Position numbers and translations under genes: made by a program. 20,382 nucleotides of DNA from contig PS015306.1 of the NCBI GenBank assembly GCA_048213135.1, positions 122,061-142,442 of the forward strand. The letters are read 5' to 3'. This DNA comes from Reclinomonas americana ATCC 50394 (taxonomy: Eukaryota > Jakobida > Jakobea > Jakobida). Of the stretch, positions 15,746 through 20,382 are shown one piece after another (within the stretch, counting starts at the first letter, position 1; each line of letters starts with the position of its first letter). The notes under the pieces were generated by a model. That model was not told where the DNA came from, did no database searches, and saw nothing but the letters and a program-made list of their open reading frames with translations.

Positions 15746-18358
15746 ATGGCAGCTGCCGCTGGAAGTGCGACGGTGCCAGTGCGGGCGTCAAGTCGCACAG
15801 GGTTGCCGCTCAAGTGAGTCGTGCCTCTCACTCAAGTTGCACTCCACACGTGTCAGTGCTCACAACGCAGTCATGGTGTGCATCCGTAGTGTGCCTGCAC
15901 TGCGTATCACCTCCGCCATGGACGGCCCGATGACGCTTGCCCTGCAACACATGGTGCTGCAGGTGTTGCCAGAGTTCCTGAACGACCCTGCTGGCGCTGG
16001 CATTGAGCACTTCGAAGAGTGGTCGAAGCAACTTAACTGCAACTCCAGTGGACGAGATCGGAGGTAACGTGCCTCGCCACGCTGTGAGGTCACGCTGCAT
16101 GCTCTCCTTCGAACCTATCTGCGCACGCACTCTGTGTACCACGCCAGCGCGAGAACTCTCTCTCTCTCTCTCTAGCGTGAGCCACTTAGCGCAATGCATT
16201 ACTCACAGAACTGTGGTTGACGGCTGCGGCGCCAAGATATCGGCTGCGGCTGCAGCCACCTTGCAGCAATGGCGAGGAAACATGTGTGACTTGCCCGCGC
16301 TTGACATCTCCAATGCCGCACCGATTCTGGAGTTCGGTGCATTCATCGCCAGTGACGGCACGGTCCATCGCGTTCTCCCTGATGACCGACAGGTGAGCCC
16401 ATCGACAGCGGCGAATGCATCGTTATTTGGCTTCCTTCGAATTCCGTGCATGCATGTTCACATGCTCTCGCAGCGTGCGGCGGTTGAATCTGTGCGAGAC
16501 ATCCGCAACACAATTGACCATGCAAATGATCGAGGATCGCATGCGCAGTCGCAAAAGGATCTGGAAGAACTGCTTGGTAATCTCGGTGAGCAAGGTCGGC
16601 TTCACGGAATTATTGTCGACTTGCAATTCGGTGCCGTTCTTCAGGCGCAATTATTGGAACAGCTGGATGCGGCTCGTGAGGGTGAGTAATGAGCGCCAGC
16701 TGCACGTCGCCGTGTCTGACAAAAGCTTGATCATTATCGTTGTGATTGCAGGTCCGCTCGACGGACATAGACTCCCTCCTCGAGCTCTTGCTCTGCGCGT
16801 TAAGGAGCAGTTGATAGGCACTGTTACATGCTGCACATGTTGCGACTGCGACGAGCTGCCAAACTGGTGCAGGGTGTTTCTCTTGTTCGCTATGCTATTA
16901 TTAATGGGTGGCGTGCCTGTTACCCTTGTCATAGCTTTTTCAACTTGGAAGGAACACTTTGGCGATTGGAACTTGGATTGTCGCAGCCGTGTCAACGCCA
17001 CCGACTGCCGTGTTGCTTCGCTCACTCAGTGCTCCGAGTATGGAACGTGTGGCTGGTGTGCATTGCCCGCAGGCGACGACTCCGGAACGTGTATGTTTGC
17101 TTCGAGCGGAGGTCGGCCAGCACTCTACCAGTGTGACGGGGGAATGTGGAGTGCTTTTGACAACCCGTCGTGCGATTACCGCTCTTATACGGTGTACTCG
17201 GTCGCTGCGTATGCGACTTCCGTGTTGGGGGTGTGCACATTTTGTTTGTTTTCTTACACGCTACTTGCTAGGTGAGGCTTTTGCTGCGCTCGCTCCCCTC
17301 CTCGCGTACATATTGTCCTAAGTAAGACTCTACAACCTCACAGGATTCGACGGTTTATGCTACGTGTTGCGCAACTGTCATATCGCAAGGTGTTTGTCCA
17401 CGGATGCCGCTCGTGCCTATACCGCACGTTCCTGGTTGTCGTTAGTCCATTCCTGTACTTGATGGCTCACGCTGCCACATATGTTCCTCCCCTTATCTTG
17501 GCTGTTGCCCTGATGTTCTCGTCATCGGAGAATCTACCAGCTGTGCTGTATGGTCGCGAACGAATGGCCTTCATTTGCTGCACGTTTCTTGCGGCTTCAG
17601 CCATGAACTCTGTTCGCGAACTGGAGAAGCTGGAACGGACTGCAACATTACATAGAATGCGAATGAGACACCTTTTTGGTACGCAGGCAGTATCTTTTGG
17701 TCGCTTTTTTGTGTCTGTTGTTTACGTGCTTTATTCTTATGATTCGCGCAGCAATTGTGTTCATGAACTTATGCTGGTGGTCAGTAATTCTGTACCCTTG
17801 GAACGGCGAGCTGGTTCCTGCAACGCGGACCACGTGGCTGGCCGTCGCAGTGTTGGTTCTGTTCGCTGCGGAAGCGGCGGGCGCCGCGGCTCGACTTGAC
17901 ATTGACCTCCGCGTGAGCCCTTCCGTGGGCTTCCGCTGGTTGACGTACGCATTGACTGGCATCGTCATAGCGACGAACATTGCACTTGTCATCGCCATCG
18001 CGGTGCTAGAAGTCAGAGCGCAGCGCACGTTGGACCACGACCTGTACGGCGTTGTCGGCAAGCTGCTCTCCGCTTTGTGTGGAATAACCGTATGCAGTAT
18101 TTTCCTCCGAATGGCTACTGTGCGTGTGCCGGATGCAGTCGATGTTCTCGCCAGCGATGAACCAGTTCCCCATATTGAAGTGGCTGTCTACGATGCCGGT
18201 AAGCAGAGCGGAATGACACGCATGCACCATATTAATACGGGGAACGCTCACACTGAATTGTTCATCTTGCAGAACGACAGCCACTGTTGGCGCCAGGTCA
18301 CGAGCAATCATCGGTTGCCAACGTGAACGAAAGTGTTGACGCCACTGAGCAAGTGTAG
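15746..18358 (+). CDS. multi-pass membrane protein with Cys-rich PSI-like ectodomain (8 exons, 695 aa)
   Basis: I cannot assign a family. Exons: 15746-15813, 15857-16063, 16176-16392, 16474-16681, 16752-17271, 17344-17678, 17752-18198, 18273-18358; all phases close. Residues 1-250 are soluble: mainly helical, with a charged coiled-coil-like stretch in exon 4 (DLEELLGNLGEQGRLHGIIV). A six-Cys cluster, CCTCCDCDELPNWC (260-273), abuts TM1 (about 274-297) and looks palmitoylatable. The next 80 residues hold eight Cys, an NAT glycosylation site (315) and CSEYGTCGWCALP, recalling PSI domains. TM2 spans about 379-406. Further hydrophobic segments lie near 435-470, 484-500, 519-534, 547-565, 585-607 and 630-645, so seven or eight spans are likely. 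The tail contains ERQPLL (668-673), an acidic dileucine endosome/lysosome sorting signal, with its Glu codon split by the last intron. Exon 1 and the 73-bp intron 6 are the least certain calls. Confidence 0.75.
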
Positions 18359-18726
18359 CTCAGTGATGCATTTGATTAACTCTTGTAAAACAGACATACT
18401 TAATGTGCAAACTCACACCAACAACAAAGACTTCATTCACGCAAGCACAATGATTACCGTCTCGAGTGAGCAGTAGAAACTGAGATAATTGAATACCTCA
18501 TGCTGGCGTTTCAGCACGAGATACCACGGAATGTAGCACACACATGAACTGCAGCCAGACTTCATCTTCAAACAGGCATGCAGAGAAGTGGCAAAGCGTT
18601 GATAGGAAACCAACAACATAGCCAAGCAAAGAGAAGGAGCAGAGTGGTGTTGTTGTCAACAGTGACTGCCTTTTGTTATTGAGATTGTTCAGTTGATGCT
18701 GGGGCACTCCAACAGCCAAAACTCAT
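18359..18726. other. convergent intergenic sequence, no gene seen
   Basis: This follows the membrane-protein stop and precedes the 3' end of the minus-strand ATPase gene. It is A/T-richer than its surroundings. Minus-strand open frames of 60-70 codons (18437-18719) have no domain and no consistent splice pattern. No AATAAA was noticed. Confidence 0.5.
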
Positions 18727-18804
18727 TCATGTGAACATATATCGCACGCTTCGTAGCGCCGCTTGCCTTGGACAGTCTGCACGCAGCACTCCGTCATTCA
18801 GCAG
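18727..18804 (-). CDS. candidate last exon of the AAA+-like gene
   Basis: After an acceptor reading CTCGTGCAG, which ends in the GTGCAG shared by six other acceptors here, the minus strand reads LLNDGVLRADCPRQAALRSV then RYMFT and TGA. This is 26 codons in phase 0. It could be joined from a donor shortly before the 18974 stop, such as CAG|GTCGTC or GTC|GTTGAG (19000-19015), replacing the last few residues. Coding bias and length fit, but no homology supports it. Confidence 0.4.
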   Translation of the reverse strand: MLNDGVLRADCPRQAALRSVRYMFT

Positions 18805-18873
18805 CTGCACGAGAATACAAATACAACAAATGATCACTGCAAACCTCCAGCACCAAGAAACCCAACACCTCCA

Positions 18874-18950
18874 TCCTCCCTCCCTCCCCCCTCCCCTCCC
18901 TCCCTCCCTCCCCTCCCCTCCCCTCCCTCCCTCCCTCCCTCCTCCTCCTC
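18874..18950. repeat. (CCCT)n tract: G-rich on the ATPase sense strand
   Basis: Plus strand is repeated CCCTCC/CCCCT; minus strand is repeated GGGAGGG and GGGGA, which meets the quadruplex-forming pattern many times over. It lies 24 bp past the ATPase stop at 18974, in either the 3' untranslated region or a last intron. Confidence 0.9.
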
Positions 18951-18973
18951 ACCCGCCACCACCACCACCGCGG

Positions 18974-20332
18974 CTAGCTCCCGCGCATCATCTCAACGAC
19001 GACCTGCAACACCGACACGGGAAATACGCGTGCCGGCCTACAGTTATCCACGCCATCCAGCACGATGTACCCGCGATCGTTCAAGTGCAGCAGCGCAAAC
19101 ACGAACGCGCCTTCTCCCTCGCCCCCGCCCCCGCCCCCGCCGCCCGCCTTCCACACGCTCATCGACTCCTCGTAGGTAAGCGCCTTGAACATTGTCCACA
19201 CGGCCTCGTCGGAGACAATATTCTTCTCGACCTGCAGCGCATCCACAATCCACTTGTTCTTCTCGGCCATTTTGTTGTGGAGAAGCGCGGCGAGCAAATC
19301 GCCATACTTGTTCTTCTCGCCACCATCGCTGCTCCTGTCGTCAGTCGCGCCCGACGCGGACGCCACCACGCGCTCCAGCGCCCGCATCGACGAACCGACC
19401 ATGAACACGCACAGGCGCGCAATCCTCCTCCTCCGGCACGCATCGTCACAACCTTTCGCCTCCAGCATCGCAACTGCCGTGTCAATGTCGACGGGCGTAC
19501 TGCTGTGGACGCCCAATGTGCGGTACTTGGTGCCGTTGAAGTTGGGCGCCCCGCGCAGCCGCGGGTACTCTTGCCGCACCGCCTCGTTGCCGTTGCAGGT
19601 GACGAGGAGCGGGAGGATGGCGGCCGAGGTGCAGAGGTTGGTGGAGATGCGGCCGCTGGCCTGGTCGCCGAGGAATGCAAGTTCGTGGAGGGTGAACAGG
19701 GCCTTGTCGTACGCTCGTCCGGCCGCCCCCCCAAGCCGGTACAACTGGTCGAGATCGTCCACGAGAAGCAAGAGGCGCCGGTCGTGCTCCGCCAGCGCGC
19801 CGATCAGCGCAACGCCAGGCTGATGATTCGAATGGAGCGGCACGCGGATGCCGTGCACGGCGGCGAGCTGCTCGGCCACCACCTCCAGCAGGCTCTTCTC
19901 CGCAAACGGACTCTGCATCACGTCGGCGAAGCTGACGTAGACCGGGATAATGTCGGGGAAGATGACAGGGCACAGAGCCGCCCAAGAGCGCACAATGCAC
20001 GTCATCCCCATGCCCTGGGAGCCGACAAACAGCGTGTTGCCGATGCCGCGCTTCCCGGCGTACCGGTTGCTCGAGAGGTTGCCGGAGACTGTCATCAGAC
20101 ACTGGTACATCTCGTGGTGCGTGAGCGTCTTGTAGCAGGGCGTGCGGCCGGAAAAGTGCACTTCCGCCTCCGCGGATTGCCCGATGCGGTCAATGGCGCA
20201 CATCACATCGTCGGGAGTCGGCCGAGGGCCGAGATCGCCGACCGCGCGCCGGACGAGGTCTGTCGAGGCTCTCGAGGGCGACCAGACGGCGGTGAGGTGA
20301 CGCAGGTGGCGGAGCAGGGGAGGTGCGAGCAT
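18974..20332 (-). CDS. AAA+/STAND-like P-loop protein with degenerate Walker A
   Basis: An uninterrupted 452-codon frame. Residues 99-111 (NTLFVGSQGMGMT) have the beta-strand and GxxGxG shape of a Walker A loop, but the catalytic Lys is Met110. A hydrophobic strand LLLLVDDLDQLY (187-198) is a clear Walker B, and LLVTCNGNE (243-250) sits where sensor 1 is expected. PNFNGTKYRTLGVHSSTPVD and a helical C-terminal half follow, interrupted by a Gly8-EGEG run (near 405-418) encoded by a CCC/CCG microsatellite. I do not recognise the subfamily; it resembles lineage-expanded protist AAA+ ATPases more than ORC or Cdc6. The ATG at 20332 lies two bases inside a likely exon start: upstream is a C/T-rich tract ending CATCAG at 20336, a good acceptor. 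The true N-terminus may therefore lie beyond the window, and the C-terminus may be spliced to 18727-18804. Confidence 0.65.
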   Translation of the reverse strand: MLAPPLLRHLRHLTAVWSPSRASTDLVRRAVGDLGPRPTPDDVMCAIDRIGQSAEAEVHFSGRTPCYKTLTHHEMYQCLMTVSGNLSSNRYAGKRGIGNTLFVGSQGMGMTCIVRSWAALCPVIFPDIIPVYVSFADVMQSPFAEKSLLEVVAEQLAAVHGIRVPLHSNHQPGVALIGALAEHDRRLLLLVDDLDQLYRLGGAAGRAYDKALFTLHELAFLGDQASGRISTNLCTSAAILPLLVTCNGNEAVRQEYPRLRGAPNFNGTKYRTLGVHSSTPVDIDTAVAMLEAKGCDDACRRRRIARLCVFMVGSSMRALERVVASASGATDDRSSDGGEKNKYGDLLAALLHNKMAEKNKWIVDALQVEKNIVSDEAVWTMFKALTYEESMSVWKAGGGGGGGGEGEGAFVFALLHLNDRGYIVLDGVDNCRPARVFPVSVLQVVVEMMRGS

Positions 20333-20335
20333 GTG

Positions 20336-20382
20336 CTGATGAGGGGGAGGGAGAGATGGGGAGTGAGGGTGGGGGGGGGGGG
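20336..20382. other. probable intron end upstream of ATPase exon (poly-C on sense strand)
   Basis: The minus strand reads a C-run, then ACCCTCACTCCCCATCTCTC and CCTCCCCCTCATCAG: a polypyrimidine tract and AG directly before the open frame. The poly-G/C run is at the window edge. Confidence 0.5.

Noticed and set aside
16423-16650. Minus-strand 75-codon frame opposite exon 4 of the membrane-protein gene
   Set aside because: It looks locally protein-like, but it has no compatible neighbouring exons, whereas the plus-strand exon fits in phase with both sides.
18437-18719. Minus-strand 62- and 73-codon frames
   Set aside because: They have no recognisable domain, no compatible exon partners and ordinary length for chance.
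1-20382. Search for tRNA, rRNA, CRISPR or transposon genes
   Set aside because: I saw no cloverleaf with A/B boxes, no rRNA core motifs, no direct-repeat/spacer array and no transposase or reverse transcriptase motifs. A covariance-model scan would be decisive.

Overview
The window is nuclear DNA of an intron-rich eukaryote, most likely a unicellular protist; I cannot name the lineage. Every confident gene is split by spliceosomal GT-AG introns, and exon chains close exactly in frame only when these introns are removed. There are no operons or prokaryotic signals. The gene content implies an aerobic mitochondrion (a succinate dehydrogenase assembly factor), an endolysosomal system (cathepsin D-like protease; membrane protein with an acidic dileucine signal) and possibly a cilium (RIIa docking-domain protein). 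Four runs of N (1183-1202, 2682-3117, 5244-5746, 6668-7311) all lie in simple-sequence DNA.

Layout. 295-2260 (minus): N-terminal third of the NatA auxiliary subunit NAA15, running off the left edge. 2261-4086: repeat-rich intergenic DNA with a gap. 4087-4750 (plus): two-exon gene of unknown function. 4981-7740 (plus): a 61-residue RIIa-domain protein whose two exons are separated by a 2.6-kb intron of satellites and gaps. 7877-10857 (minus): a 154-residue PH-domain protein in six exons, with one intron that is 1.4 kb of almost pure polypurine on the plus strand. 10887-11435 (plus): SDHAF4 in three exons, its ATG only 29 bp from the PH-gene ATG in divergent orientation. 11479-12300: a degenerate satellite between convergent genes. 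12324-15376 (minus): cathepsin D/pepsin-like aspartic protease in seven exons. 15746-18358 (plus): an eight-exon, 695-residue multi-pass membrane protein with a Cys-rich PSI-like ectodomain, not assigned to any family. 18727/18974-20332 (minus): an AAA+-like P-loop protein whose Walker A lysine is methionine; its 5' end probably lies outside the window.

Genome-scale points. I placed 30 splice donors. Thirteen start GTT, and the hexamer GTTGCG recurs five times in four genes. The membrane-protein gene uses none of these and has only GTRAG-like or GTACGC donors. Introns are bimodal: mostly 43-112 bp, or hundreds to thousands of bp filled with a private tandem repeat, usually pyrimidine-rich on the sense strand. 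The genes do not form an evident pathway. The protease and the dileucine-bearing membrane protein are divergent neighbours that may share a compartment, which is inference only.
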